64,000 bases of DNA from Symbiodinium sp. CCMP2592 (Eukaryota > Sar > Dinophyceae > Suessiales > Symbiodiniaceae). The DNA lies in the NCBI GenBank assembly GCA_905221615.1, contig CAJNDT010001001.1, forward strand, positions 2,178,996 through 2,242,995, in the 5' to 3' direction. Positions 10,096 through 21,544 of this stretch are shown here, in pieces. The notes under the pieces were generated by a model that was not told the DNA's origin, searched no databases, and was given only the letters and a program-made list of their open reading frames with translations. Numbering within the stretch: position 1 is the first letter of the stretch; every line of letters begins with the position of its first letter. Made by a program: the position numbers and the translations under genes.

Positions 10096-10215
10096 GAGTT
10101 CTTTCGGAACAAACAAGGAACGAGCTGCACGAAGCCATCAAAATGAGTGCGGGGCTTGGCGCATTGCTGCGAGGCTGTATGTGGCTTTCGGGGATGTTAG
10201 CGTTGCAGGAATGTT
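10095..10215 (+). CDS. Possible exon with a hydrophobic segment
   Basis: The frame reads EQTRNELHEAIKMSAGLGAL and then LRGCMWLSGMLALQECSSYA, which could form one membrane helix. Upstream bases of the same frame are less convincing. Splice borders unknown; this may be chance. Confidence 0.3.
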
Positions 10216-10219
10216 CCTC

Positions 10220-12098
10220 ATACGCATCCTCGGGTTCCGGGTTTTAGGGTTTACCTAGACCCTAAAGGGCCTACCTTTTTCTAATATGGGAATCCGAATA
10301 CGGCACCCAAAAAAATGTAGGTTCTTCAGGTTTAGGGTTTACGATTTAGGATTCAGGTGCCTGCAGCTACCTTGCAAAGTGCCGAGGATCCGTCTCTACA
10401 TTTGGGAAACTTAGCCTGAATGTGGGGTGAGGCGAATACAACGGCTTGAAGCATTAATTGGCCATGGCATGCCTATTTCGTCTTCAGTGACCTGAAATAT
10501 ATTCCCAAAGCCCTGGCAGAAAACCCTAAACCGCTAAACCCTGAACCCCTAAACCCCTGAACCCTAAACAAAGCCTGGCTTTGCGTGATGAATCGTGGTG
10601 GCGAAGGCAAGAGATCTTTGGCCCAGCGGTCTTGCAGATTCGAGATTTGTGGAACTTTGGGGTTTCAAGGCTTCTAAAAAACAAAAAAAAGTATATATAT
10701 ATATATATATATATACACATACATATATGGGGCCTTAATGATTACCGATACTATTTTGGGGGTGGGGTTCTTTTTTGCGGGTTCCTTAAAGGGGTCTATA
10801 AAGGATCTATAGTAGGGTTCTATGATATAGGTGCCTTCATCATTGCCGATACTATTTTGGGGCCTCAAAACCCTATTCTAAAAAGGAAGTCACCTTTTAG
10901 ATGCAATTGAGTGCTTTTTGCGCTTGCGCTTTCCTCTGCAGAGCGCGGCCGGGGACATTCTCACTTGACTTCCCGCTCTGTGGGGGGTTGTGACAGACCT
11001 TGTAGACCATTTGGGAGTTTCCGAAAACTAGGGGGGTACCTCATTTTGGATCCATGATCATCGCCAATTTCCAGTGATTGAAATAGCACCTGTCTGTCCT
11101 TTCTGTCTCACCTTCCTCGCCTATGACCTTGTGTCCGACTCCTTTTGTCGACTGCGGCCGGCATCAATGGAACGAAGGAGGCCGTCCACAGACGCGTCCA
11201 CCACACACGGATACTAGTCAGATATAGGTGGCTGTCGAGACTAAGGTATCTTTTGGGTTCCCAAACTATAGGGTGCCGTATTGAGTGTAGACTCATATAG
11301 CGTTCCCCAAAATTAGGGGACCATGATGCCGACAGTTACCCTTAAAGTTGGTTGAGAGGGGAATTATTCTGGCATTAGGGCTTGATTCGGTTGCAAGCTT
11401 AGCTTTGATGCTCTTGGGAATCTGCGGCTGGTAGATCTTTAGAGTGTGGGGTTGCGGTTTTTGGTTTGGGTTGAGCCTGCTCCAGGAGAGCATAGTCAGG
11501 TGTATCCCGCCTGCAGTCCGAATATTAATAACCTATACTGTACTTTAATCGACCTCCAAATCCCTATTCTGATTATCGAGGCCCCGCTAAACAAAAATAA
11601 ATTTACTCAACCAGAACCTATATGCCTTTCATCCGCTCATCTAAAAGTCCTTACTAGGGGTATTGATGGAAGCGTCGGAGCGGAGAGGAAAAGGCCCGAT
11701 AAACAGCATCAGAAAGCCGTTAACACTCTAAACCGTGATCTAATCTTACGAATCATATACAGGCCTGACTGAGTACTGACGGTTCCTTAGGTTATAACCA
11801 TATAGTATAAAGCCCCTCGAAACCGCCAAGGCTGAAATTATTTACCGTTTTAATCCTGAAAGTGAAACCCCACAACCCCAAGAATCTAAAGTTCCAAAGC
11901 TTGAAATCCTTAAGACTCCATTATCGTACCCTTATAGATCCCCTTGTAGTAGCCCTTATGGGCCCCTTTAAAGGAACCCTAGGATCCCTAAACCCCTAAA
12001 CCCCTAAAACCTAAACCCCTACACCCTAAACCCCAAACCCTAAACTCTAAACCCTAACCCCTAAACCCCTAAACCCTGAACCCTAACCCCTAACCCCG
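10220..12098. other. Repeat-rich non-coding stretch
   Basis: P-like element (about 10255-10335), TA microsatellite (10691-10730), family B-like repeats (10728-10890), a G-family fragment near 11009-11045, and telomere-like tracts at 11990-12095. A short open patch near 11100-11200 (CPFCLTFLAYDLVSDSFC) could be an exon but has no clear borders. Confidence 0.45.
11990..12095. repeat. CCCTAAA telomere-like tract
   Basis: About a dozen imperfect CCCTAAA/CCCCTAAA units in a row, interstitial. Confidence 0.85.
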
Positions 12099-12260
12099 AA
12101 TAACCCGACTCTCCCAAGACTTAAGACTCCATTGTAGTACCCTTATAGATCCCTTGTAGTAGCCCTTATAGACCCCTTTAAAGGAACCCTAAGATCCCTT
12201 CAAGGACCCCTTAAAAAAGGAACTCTAACCCCTAACCCCTAATAACCCGACTCTCCCAAG
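12099..12260. repeat. 20-bp direct repeats bounding a 122-bp insert upstream of an exon
   Basis: AATAACCCGACTCTCCCAAG occurs at 12099-12118 and again, identically, at 12241-12260, the second copy touching the 12261 exon. The bases between resemble sequence at about 11915-11985 (ACTCCATT...AAGGAACCCTA). The arrangement looks like a duplicated insertion site or a tandem duplication. Confidence 0.7.
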
Positions 12261-12338
12261 GTGCGGACGAGTTGAAGAAGCAGGAGATCGCGGAGGCGAA
12301 GGCTGAGCCGAGGGGTGCAAAAAGGAGCGAGAAGAGTT
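12261..12338 (+). CDS. Short exon, Lys/Glu/Ala-rich helix
   Basis: Reads ADELKKQEIAEAKAEPRGAK and then RSEKSSY, a charged helix free of heptamers, between a direct repeat and a telomere-like tract. Probably an internal exon; function unknown. Confidence 0.5.
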
Positions 12339-12971
12339 CCTACAAAGGGTTTAGGGTTAGGGGTTTAGGGGTTTAGGGTTTGGGATTTGGGGGTTTAGAG
12401 TTTAGGGGTTTAGGGCGATAAGAGTTCCTGTTAAAGGGGGTTAGGGGTTACTCTTTTGGGGGTTTATAAGGGTTTCATAAGGGTCTGCATAGGATCTATA
12501 GTACCCTTAGAGTTTCTATACGGGGGTTTGGGGGGTTGGGTTTGGGGGTTTAGGGGTACTGGAACCCTTGGGGTCTAGGGTATGTCATGATTTGTGGAGT
12601 TCGCATTGCAAGAATGCCAACCTAAGCTGTGGGACTTGACATCCGCAACAGTTAGGGTTCAGGGTTTTAGGGTTTAGGGGTTCAGGATTGGTCGGTTTTC
12701 AAAACCGAGCTTGCTAGATTCTCTCACCTAAGCCCTAAGGCCTTTTGCCTATACCGGAAGCCCCAAACCCTGTTGTGGGAGCTGTCGCTGTTACTTTTGA
12801 ACTTTAGTGTTTGTTGTTGTTGGTTGTTGCAGTTTTGTAAGTGTTTGCAATGTACCTTATTCGCCGCGTTCCTCATAATGAGGTATAAGGATCCTACAAC
12901 TCTCGGGTCTATATTAAGGTCGCATAGTTTAAGAAACGGCCATATAGATGGCTGCAAGCCGTAGCATAAGG

Positions 12972-12990
12972 CCCCCCCCCCCCCCCCCCC
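12972..12990. repeat. Poly-C homopolymer, 19 bases
   Basis: An uninterrupted run of C on the plus strand; length is uncertain in most sequencing methods. Confidence 0.9.
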
Positions 12991-13078
12991 ACAATCCAAG
13001 CATTCGTGCCTGTCTTTTGCAGGAGGGCGGCAGTGTTGAGAGCATAGTTCGCTACTTGTCAATATTGCTGGTGCCTCC

Positions 13079-13186
13079 ATATGGGAGTTTGCGAAAGTTC
13101 GGGTACCGATTTTTAAGGCCCTTATAATAAGGATCCTACTATTTAAGGTACTATACTAGGGTCCCCTATTTTCGGAAACTCCTATA
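13079..13186. mobile_element. Family G inverted-repeat element (copy G1)
   Basis: ATATGGGAGTTTGCGAAAGT at the left pairs with TTTCGGAAACTCCTATAT at the right. The interior holds TAAGGATCCTACTATTTAAG, shared with G2. Confidence 0.8.
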
Positions 13187-13641
13187 TATCTGAATGGTAC
13201 TCCCTTCTGGTATGCCCAGCGAAGTTGTTGCACTGAGTTCGACTCTGTGAGGGCGGTCTATCAATCCAATACTGCCGTTCCCAGTCCTGATTTGCCCAGA
13301 AAACCCTAAAGCCCCAAAGCCTGAATCCTGTACCATGCCATAGGTCAAGCAGTTCGCATATACGTATGCGGCAAAATCGAAGATGCCCCCAAACACCCTT
13401 GGGGTGCAATATACAACGCGTGTTTTTTCTTTTGTGCATGACAGTGATGGTTATATTTCGTAGCCGTATGTAATCCTTTGCACCTCAGTAGCTAGCCCTA
13501 AAGCCTAAACTCCAACCCCATGTATGTACCATATATATATATACATATTCACACATACACATGTGTATGTATGTGCATACATATAACATATATGTGTATA
13601 TGTATATACATATGCCCCTTTCTGGGTGTCTCGTGTGGCAG

Positions 13642-13749
13642 GCCTACGGCGCGCAGAAGCTGAAATTCGAAGATGGCCGTTGGCTGAGATCTATAGTCAG
13701 GGGGTTGAAAGAAAAGTGTTCCCAGACCCTTCAACGTATCCAAAGATGA
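13642..13749 (+). CDS. Short exon, basic helical segment
   Basis: After TCGTGTGGCAG the frame reads AYGAQKLKFEDGRWLRSIVR and GLKEKCSQTLQRIQR before TGA at 13747-13749. Good composition and acceptor; the donor may precede the stop. No family recognised. Confidence 0.5.
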   Translation, partial: AYGAQKLKFEDGRWLRSIVRGLKEKCSQTLQRIQR

Positions 13750-13754
13750 CTACC

Positions 13755-15385
13755 TCAGAGAAGGTCGTATCTTAGCCCATCAGCTACTTTCCCGTATTTC
13801 GCTGTTGGTGAGCTGAAAATTTTCGGTAAGGGTTAAACCCTAAAACCCCAATCAAAGCCTACATCAAGCACTAGCGGTAACGCTTAACCTTACGCCGTAT
13901 AGACCCTAAAGCCCCGGTACTTGATAGTGTTTCAGGGAGGACACTGCGCCTGCGCTAGACCCCAAGCAAGCCCCTAAACCGAATGGTCTGACAAAAAATG
14001 CCTTTGTAAGCCTTTACCCTCAACGTAGAAAACACCTAAAACCAACCAACCTAACACTTAGTTCTCCAAAACGCAACCGTTAAGCTTTTTGGGTGGTTAT
14101 GGTTAGAAGAAACTGAAAGTTGGACCTTCGTATTTCTGTGGCTTATCGGCGAAGTAAGCTAAACCCGAAAGCCCAAAGAATCTAAACCCCAAACTTTAAA
14201 CCTACATCTGCACAGTCATAGGCCAACCTGAGAGAGCGCTGGGTACCTACAACGTCGAGGCATCAGAGGGCCTGACGAGAAGGGGCTTTAAGATTTTGTA
14301 AGGTTTCCCAAGATTTACACATGGGGGCTTGAAGAGAACCAAATGTTCTAGGGCTATATACAGGTACACTGTGGCTAGATACTACAGGGGGCCTAACGGA
14401 ATGGGGCCTGGATATATTCGGGTTTAGGATGCTTAGGGCATTTTGGATTTAGATCGAGGTTTCAGGCTACAAAGCTTCCGGTAAGGCGTTTGGCGGTCAG
14501 TGTTGAGTGTTTTGGGGGCTCGAGGGATGGGTTTCGCGACTGTACGGGTTCTTCGAAGGGCTCTCAAGAATTAGATTCGGGCTGCCTAAATGGGTTCTAT
14601 ATGCGGTTTAGGGACTACTATAAGGGCCCGAAACTGTTCGAACAGAGTTCTGGGGATTGTTATAACCTAGCTTCTTTTGAGCGAAACAGTTAAGGAAGTT
14701 AAGGGATTAGGTTTGGGGAAGATCTTCGCGGCTAAGAGCATTTCATTGGGAAGCAAGACAACCAAACATTGGGACTTCAACACCGCCCAATTCCAAATCC
14801 TACTCCGTCTGTCTAGATCTAGCCCAGAAGCCAGTTGGGCAGTTTTCCAAGTGAGGGTCCTTTTTGAGGTCCCAAAAAGCAGTAGGGCACCCTTATAAGA
14901 AGGACGATAAAGGGACACTGATTTAGATAAATCCCTAAACCCCTTTATAGAACCCTTATATAGACCCCTTTAACGGAGCCCTTGTTATACATCCGTTTTA
15001 TAAGGAAACCCCTATACATGATTGAAAGAACTGCCCATGTCGTAGAGACGCCCCGCAAAGGCCCTAAACCCTAAGATGAACACCCAGGGCCTGAACGTCT
15101 GAGGCACTATGTGGCTGGAGACATAAGACATGAATATACACAAATACATCAAAAATGCATGCATACATACATACATATTGTATATACATATATATATATA
15201 TATGTACAGATATGTGTACTGATACACGCATGTCCTTATTTGTTTGTTTATGTCTTTTTGATTTGGTTTGGTATGAGACAACCGAAGCAAGATTCTGCTT
15301 TCTTACCCTAAGGGTCCAGGTATCTCTGAATTTTGAGGTTCCCCTAAACCCTAAACCCCCCAATTTGTTAGGACCCTTAGGGTAG
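13755..15385. other. Repeat-rich stretch with one small island
   Basis: CCCTAAA-type fragments, long AT/GC-mixed filler, and a TA microsatellite (15186-15205). A small open patch at 14221-14285 (QPERALGTYNVEASEGLTRR) may be an exon. ORFs at 14490-14918 have no supporting borders. Confidence 0.4.
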
Positions 15386-15387
15386 GG

Positions 15388-15464
15388 CACCGGTACAAGT
15401 CCGCCCCGTTCCCGCGGCACTCGCAGGTGCTGATGAATGGCATCCGCCTTGAGGCTCCAGAAAG
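15388..15464 (+). CDS. Short exon-like island
   Basis: Reads RYKSAPFPRHSQVLMNGIRL and EAPERV between two CCCTAAA/TTTAGGG tracts. GC-rich and heptamer-free. Borders uncertain. Confidence 0.45.
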
Positions 15465-16237
15465 AGTGGGGGTTTAGGGTTCAGGGGTTTAGGGGTTTAG
15501 GGTTCCCCTAACTTAGATAGTGAACAGGGGAACAGGGTCCCACGTTCGACACCTTCTTGAATCCATCATAGTGCCGGGAGTCCGAGTCCTGAAATATTCG
15601 TATCGCATCCCCCAAATCACGCCTCGTCCGTTGCCGGCCTGCTTCCCACAACACTTCTGAGCTTAATTCGCAAATTCGCGAAGCTCGTCTCACGCCTTTC
15701 GCTGGGGACGCAGCTTATTCCACGTCGCGCTTTAAGCTTTTTGGCCTCATTTATTAGCTCTATCTTAGAAAGATTGAACTTTTTGCGGCCCGTTTGTTGA
15801 AGAAGAGAGAGAAAGAGTGGGGTTTAGGGGTTTACGAGTTTGCCAGTTTAGGGGTTGATAAGGGTTTAGGATTTAGGATTTAGGGGGTTCTAAGTTTCAG
15901 GGCTCAGGGATTTAGGGTTGAAGGTTTCATTTAGGCTGCGGCGAGATCGGGCCATGTTTCGATTATGGCAGTCTCATGAGTTAGGACTACTGTAATTAGG
16001 GGGTTACTTGGGGATATAAACCCTCTCAATAAGGTTCCTTGCGGGAGAGCCAGAAGTAGGGTCAAGAAGGGTCCCTTTTCAGGGGTCTCCCTAATACCAC
16101 ATAGGAGGAAGTCTGAGGTTCCGTATAAAACCTGCCCAATACCAACAACGAGCAAGTTGATTCCTAGGTTACTGTGGATCCGTGGAGTCTTTATTCCAGT
16201 TTCGGGCCAGGGCCGCCGTCAACCCTAAATATCCCTA

Positions 16238-16346
16238 CCTTAAGGACGACATGAACCCTAAAAGGGTTTAAGGTTCATATACCATACAGGGATTCATAGT
16301 ATATGGGTATAGGGCCCCTACTTTTAAGGGTCATTTGGTCCTTCAG
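16238..16346. mobile_element. Family L inverted-repeat element (copy L1)
   Basis: AAGGACGACATGAACCCTAA at the left pairs imperfectly with AAGGGTCATTTGGTCCTT at the right. It ends in CTTCAG immediately before the 16350 coding island, so its 3' end reads like a splice acceptor. Shared with L2 and L3. Confidence 0.75.
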
Positions 16347-16349
16347 GTA

Positions 16350-16890
16350 GTTGTTTGAGATCGTGATGACGGAGACTCAGAGCTTGGTGGGATGGCCATT
16401 CTTAGCCATAGCGCGACAATCCCGAAAGTCCGTCAGACGGCAGAAACGATGACGTCCGTCGCGTCGACTCTCCGGGAGCACTGTGGTGTTCGAACGTCGG
16501 TTCACGAAGTGCATGGTGAGAATTCTCATGCTAACAGTGTTCGTGCAAGTGAGCGTGTTCAGCGTATTGTCAAGCCAATCAATTTCTCGCCTATTGGGGC
16601 TCTGGACTGAGTGGTGCTCGATGGTCGATTCCAACGGGCTTTCGTCTGCCCCTAGCCCTGGCACGGAGGTCACTATGACATCGGCAGTTGAGGTTGAAGA
16701 ATTGTCGTACATTCTTCCAATCGAACAACGCGGAGACGACGCCTATTCGCATCGGCGTCGCACTTTCCTCGTGGTATTTTTGGCAAAGTGCCGGGACTAG
16801 TCCCGACGAACACGTCCTCTGGTGTCATTTTTTGTCAGGAGACGTCGGCATCTGTGCCCGAATACGTGAGGGCCGGGGAGATCCACCGGC
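16350..16890 (+). CDS. Heptamer-free stretch, possible coding region of uncertain frame
   Basis: About 540 bases without repeats follow the L1 element. Plus-strand frames read SVASTLREHCGVRTSVHEVH (16392 frame) and VEVEELSYILPIEQRGDDAY (16483 frame), and a minus-strand frame of 111 codons is also open. The 16483 plus frame is preferred because its latter half is acidic and globular-looking. Exon structure unresolved. Confidence 0.35.
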
Positions 16891-17360
16891 AAACTGAGGG
16901 GTTTATCGCTCAAGGGCCTTAACAATTAGAATAAGGTTTTGGGGCCCATGACACTATACCTATAGTAGGGAACCCCCAAAAAATAGTTTTGGTAACTGTT
17001 TAAGCCCTTATATTCACTTATAATAAGCAAGCCCCCAAAAAATAGTATTGGCTACTGTTTAGGCCCTTTCTTTAGGCGCTCTTACGGTGATCTCGTTGCA
17101 GAAGTCCTTAAGAAGGGTTGGCGTCCGAAGGCCCAGAGTTCGGGGTTCGGGGGGTTAGCGTTTAGAAGTCTTATCGGCTGCAAACTCAACCTTTTTAACT
17201 TTTGTGCTTTTAAATAAATTTGTCGATTCTGAAAGTTTCAACTTTTGGGGTTCTTATAAGGTAGTCGATTCTGAAAGTTTCAACTTTTGTTTCTTTGGGT
17301 TTTGGGCCACTGAGAAGTTGATAGGTTAATTACTGTCTAGGCTTCCGGTACTTGCTTCCC

Positions 17361-17497
17361 CTCAGGACGACATGAACCACAAAAGGGTTTAAGGGTCATA
17401 CACCATGTAGGGATTCATAGTATATGAGTATAGGCCCAGGGATTTATAGTATATGGGCAAAGGGCCCCTACTTTTAAGGGTCATTTGGTCCCTTCAG
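17361..17497. mobile_element. Family L inverted-repeat element (copy L2)
   Basis: Starts CTCAGGACGACATGAACC and ends GGGTCATTTGGTCCCTTCAG. An internal segment (ATAGTATATGGG-type) is duplicated, making it longer than L1. Confidence 0.75.
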
Positions 17498-18047
17498 GTC
17501 GGTAATTGCAATCGACCTAAAAGAATTCCCAAAAAAGTTTGGAAGACACGCAAGGGCCCTGTTCTGATTCTCGCGGCCCGGGTTTCTGTGCCGTACATCT
17601 TAAATAAAAGCACAGCAGGGAGCCCGAACCATGTCGGTTTCATGAGGGTTCGGGTATACCCTGAGCCCCTCAAGCACTGACCTTAAGGCCGCAAATTTCA
17701 AAGAACCATGTAACAACCCTCTTCTAGTTGTCAAGACCCTGAACCCTACAATCCGATAAGCCCTATAAACTACGAACCCATACGCCGCATAAGCCTTATG
17801 AGCACTCTGTTAAGACAACTCTGAACAACCGAAGGTGTCCGACCCCAAACACCACACTCCTTGCTTGAACTTGGTGGTCACGAACAAGGCTGGCCCTTTG
17901 AATTCAACGACATGTCGATTTCGAGGTTTCCTGAACCTTAAAGGCTGTTGTCACTTCTTGATGTCATCCTTGTGTTAACAGCATCTTTGGCGTTTTGTTC
18001 GCATGCCGACACCTCAAGATGAAGATGGTGTATGTAGGGTGTATTGT

Positions 18048-18158
18048 GCTTGGAGGTTCAGGGGTAGTTGTAAGTGGGGTTATAAGTCCCCCACATGGGT
18101 TATAAGTATAGCTACCCTAATTGTAAGCCTACTTATAACTACCCATGAAGCTTCCAAG
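18048..18158. mobile_element. Family M inverted-repeat element (copy M3)
   Basis: CTTGGAGGTTCAGGGGTAGT at the left pairs with ACTACCCATGAAGCTTCCAA at the right, with GGTTATAAGT arms inside. Related to M4 at 27101-27268. Confidence 0.7.
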
Positions 18159-18330
18159 TAAGTACTAGGCAACCTTTAACCTCTTGGGGGTACTAGAACC
18201 CTTCAAAACCTAGTAGTAGAGGAGGTAACCTTTAAGCTTTTTAGGGGTGCTAAGGTTAGGGCTGCTGCATTGGAGTCTTCAGCTTTTACTAGTTAGCCAG
18301 GGTTTGGGATAGCTGCTATAAGATTTAGAT

Positions 18331-18431
18331 GGGTAGTTGTCAAAATTAGGGCCCCTTTTTGTGTATCTTATGTATTAGGTGCCGTATTATAATAAGGCCC
18401 CAAAAAGGGACCAGAATTTTGATAGCCACCC
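18331..18431. mobile_element. Family A inverted-repeat element (copy A1) with AGAT target duplication
   Basis: Termini GGGTAGTTGTCAAAATTAGG and CAGAATTTTGATAGCCACCC. Direct repeats AGAT flank it at 18327-18330 and 18432-18435. About 101 bp, no ORF. Confidence 0.85.
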
Positions 18432-18439
18432 AGATAGTC

Positions 18440-18541
18440 GGCTTCAAGGGATCGTCGTGGGGTTGACGAAGGTGTCTGTTGCAGCCATCACCAACATGTC
18501 CGAGAAGCCTAGTTGTGCTCCTTCTGCTCCAATACTCTAGC
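18440..18541 (+). CDS. Short exon next to element A1
   Basis: Nine bases after A1 the frame reads LQGIVVGLTKVSVAAITNMS and EKPSCAPSAPIL before TAG. Composition is good; the position against A1 is consistent with the element lying at the end of an intron. Confidence 0.4.
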
Positions 18542-18544
18542 CCT

Positions 18545-19515
18545 GCCGCCCTAGTTTGGGTTTGCCTCATGTCGTGTTTCTGCAGCAGAACTCGATGTAA
18601 AGTCTCCAGTTCTTAATCTTTAAATCAACTATAGTATGTCTAGAAATGGACAAGAAAGAGTTGTATGACAAATCATTCCGAACCCTGGAAGCAGACTCAG
18701 CAGACCTCGATACTGAAACCTCTTTATCCGCGGCGCCTTGCACGAATTGAAGAGGCTCCTCTGAAAAACCCTTTAGCTATAATGAAATTTGAGACTTCGC
18801 TCCAAGCCCCGAAAAGTGTAGAACTCCGAATTCCTTAAACTCTTCATTCGGGCTTCACCCTGTCCTGCAATTTCTTGATCTAAGTCGGCCCGAAGAATAT
18901 CCCAACCCCGAAGCTTCAGCCCTAATTAAACCCAATGCTCTAATTAATCTGAAGGTAGACTAGACTCTAACAGGTTAGAACATGGATTCGGATTACAAGT
19001 GCTGTTGATCTGCAACACTGTACACCGCGGCACAAAAACAGTGCATATGTGCCACCCTCCCACCACTAGCCCCAGTCCCCATAACCCTAAGCCTGTAAAA
19101 CAACAGATGAGTCGCAAGTCTTACTGCAAATGTGTGAACAACCAAAAGCAATATCCCCGCCCGATCCCTGTATATTCATACTATAATACACCCATCCCCC
19201 CGACCTTCCAAGAACAATGCCTTATAAACTTTAAATCCATCCACCCAAGAAATGGGAAGGACAGTTTCTTGTTTGGTAAGCCCCTATATGTTGTAATGCT
19301 TGGCAGTCGCGGATATTCGAAAGTGATAGGGTTTGGAGCTTTAGGGTTTGGAGGTTTAGGGACTAGGGGAATTATTGCCGATACCCCTTCGGGTTCAATT
19401 GAAAACGACTGTAATACTATAGGGTTCAGGGGCTCAGATATTGCCAGCCCTGATTTGGGTTAGGGCCCAGGGTTTAGAGTTTCGGGCTGCATGAAAGTAT
19501 TGACGAATTTCAAGT
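18545..19515. other. Mostly unique non-coding stretch
   Basis: Few heptamers and no clear inverted repeats. Long plus-strand ORF 18999-19463 lacks coding-like composition. Nothing supported. Confidence 0.4.
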
Positions 19516-19519
19516 GTAC

Positions 19520-19630
19520 CCTCGACAGTGGCTCTGAGTGGCAGCTGAGTGGCAGGCCATCTATGTCGTGGACCCTACAGTGGCAGGCTACCCGACCGAG
19601 AACACAGGAAAGATCCAGGAGAGAGCCCTG
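19520..19630 (+). CDS. Short exon-like island
   Basis: Reads EWQAIYVVDPTVAGYPTENT and GKIQERAL. After this the ORF continues into heptamer-like sequence, so the exon likely stops near 19630. Confidence 0.4.
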
Positions 19631-20109
19631 CATCCTAACCCTGGACCCCTGAAGGCCCTAAGCCGGCACAGGGAAATCATAAGTTTTGTGGGTTGTGGAT
19701 TGAAGTTAGGGTCTTTGGACGGATGGGCCCGAGGCTTCGGGTTCAGAGCTGGAAGTGTTTGGGATTCAGTACCTGTCTGGACTTTATTCCCAAGGGTTCA
19801 AGAACCGAGGTATTGGGGCTTTGGCGCTTCAACAAACTCTCAGAGTAGTCCGTTGGAAGCATTCACCAAACTTGGATTTAACAGCTCAGGGCTGATTGCT
19901 CCGGGCTGCAGGGCTTCAAGGTTTGGTGTTCTTCGGGGTCAAGCTTCCCGAGGAGTGGCCTTCAAGCGCTTTCATACTTTGAAGTCTCCTTACCTAAACG
20001 AAAGCTGAAAAAGGGTTCCCTGATTATTAAGGGGCTCTTGGGGAACCAAAGGTAAAGGTTACAGGGCCCGGCTAGAACCGAAAATTAGGAAAAAGATGTA
20101 ATGCAGAGG

Positions 20110-20191
20110 CTTTTATGCTTAGAATAGGGTTTTGAGGGCACCTTATCATAATTATAGTGTGACTACCCCCAGACCTTATTCTAATTATTAA
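20110..20191. mobile_element. Family B inverted-repeat element (copy B2)
   Basis: Left arm TTAGAATAGGGTTTTGAGGG, right arm CCTTATTCTAATTATTAAGG, with an ATAATTATAG centre. Confidence 0.65.
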
Positions 20192-20287
20192 GGCTCCTAA
20201 ATTACCAGAAGCCCCCCACCTTTAGAGTTGAACCAAGGATAGGCACTAAGCGCTTCCCCCCAAACCCTAAACATTCAGGCTCCTACT

Positions 20288-20379
20288 GCTGATGATATGA
20301 ATCCCGCACTACCCATCATACCCTGACAGATTCCCACAGCTCAGGGTCCTGAAGGTAATGCAGAATTTACATCATCAAC
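20288..20379. mobile_element. Family C inverted-repeat element (copy C4)
   Basis: GCTGATGATATGAATCCCGC pairs with GCAGAATTTACATCATCAAC. Diverged relative of C1-C3. Confidence 0.7.
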
Positions 20380-20460
20380 CTAAACCCTAAACACGAAAGC
20401 CCCACAGATCCCTTTTTGGAACCCCTTAAAGGCACCCTGAATAGATCCCTTTAACGGTCT

Positions 20461-20563
20461 CTTAGTAGCTGAGTGGATACACTTTACACTTTTTGGGGCA
20501 ATACTACCCGCTACAAAACTGAAAGTGTACACTTTGGGGGGGCTTATGAACTCAGCAACTAAG
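20461..20563. mobile_element. Family D inverted-repeat element (copy D2) with GTCT target duplication
   Basis: CTTAGTAGCTGAGTGGATAC at the left and TGAACTCAGCAACTAAG at the right, flanked by GTCT on both sides (20457-20460 and 20564-20567). Confidence 0.85.
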
Positions 20564-20749
20564 GTCTCAACAAACCCTAAAACCCCATAGATCCCTTTAA
20601 GGAACCCCTTAAAGGCACCCTTATATCGATCCCTTAAACAGGTCATCATCAGCCGTGTAATTTCGCCCAAGCCCTTTACAGAACCCTTATAGATCCCTTC
20701 AAGGAACCCTTTAAAGGAGCCCTAAGGTAGCTTTTTAGCGTTAAAAACT

Positions 20750-21240
20750 CTAAACGTTTTAATTAAACCCCTTAAACCCTAAACCCCTAAACTTTCTGAA
20801 CCCCTAATTAAACCCTAAAGCCCTAACCGTGCGCCCAGAGGACTGCGAGTGGCTGAAGGCTGACCTGATTCGCCTCACGCGAGGCTTCCTTCCCCAGGCC
20901 TGGTGCCCTGAGAAGGAGTTCTTGTTTTGGGGGGGTTTTAAGGGGTTTAGAAAGGTTAGGGCTTTAGGGTTTAAGGGGATTAAGGGGTTTCAGAAAGTTT
21001 AGGGGTTTAGGGTTTAAGGGGTTTAATTAGAACGTTTGGGGGGTTTAAGGGTTTAAGGGGTTTAGAAAGTCTGGGGGTTTAGGGCTTTAGAGTTTAGAGT
21101 TTCGGGGTTTAGGGGGTTACAGGGTTTAGGCGTTTACAGGTTCAGGGTTTAGGGGTTTGCAGGGATTAGGGTTTAGGGGTTTACAGGGTTTAGGGATGTA
21201 GGGTTCAAAGATTATGGATTAGGGTTTAGGTTGTTTAGCG
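20750..21240. repeat. Long telomere-like region that switches orientation around an exon
   Basis: CCCTAAA-type units (20760-20825) stop at the 20826-20930 island, and TTTAGGG-type units (20935-21240) resume after it. The two halves are in opposite orientation. Confidence 0.75.
20826..20930 (+). CDS. Short exon between telomere-like tracts
   Basis: Reads VRPEDCEWLKADLIRLTRGF and LPQAWCPEKEFLFW. GC-rich, heptamer-free and strongly protein-like. Borders not certain. Confidence 0.5.
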
Positions 21241-21544
21241 TCTAGGGCTTTGAGGGTAGAGGGGGGGCAAGAGTTGGCTTTTCAGTTTTCAGGACTTTGC
21301 TACGGGTGTCGGGATGATAAGGGTTCATATAAGAGGCTTTATGCTATGTTTCGGGTCTATGTAGGCTTGGGCTTGTTGCTCTTTGCCTTGTCGGAGCTGA
21401 TGAGGGTAAGAGGGAGGTGGTTCTGAGCAGGACGAGGGTCAGAGCGGTTTAGTGGTTGAGAGTCTTTGGGTCTAGAGGTTCAGGGTTTCGGGCAGAAAGA
21501 GGGTCAGAGCGGCACAGGGCTCAGGGTGCACGCTTTAGGGATAT

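Larger units (their letters stand above)
12340..13640. other. Repeat-rich non-coding stretch
   Basis: TTTAGGG tract (12345-12400 and around 12540), a poly-C run (12972-12990), a family G element (13079-13186), and TA/CA microsatellite DNA (13530-13610). Short open readings are not supported as genes. Confidence 0.5.
16900..18325. other. Repeat-rich non-coding stretch
   Basis: Two tandem-like copies of a CCCCCAAAAAATAGT-containing B-like arm (16965-17070), a repeated TCGATTCTGAAAGTTTCAAC motif (17223 and 17267), L2 (17361-17497) and M3 (18048-18158). No gene supported; the 17453-17680 ORF starts inside L2. Confidence 0.45.
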
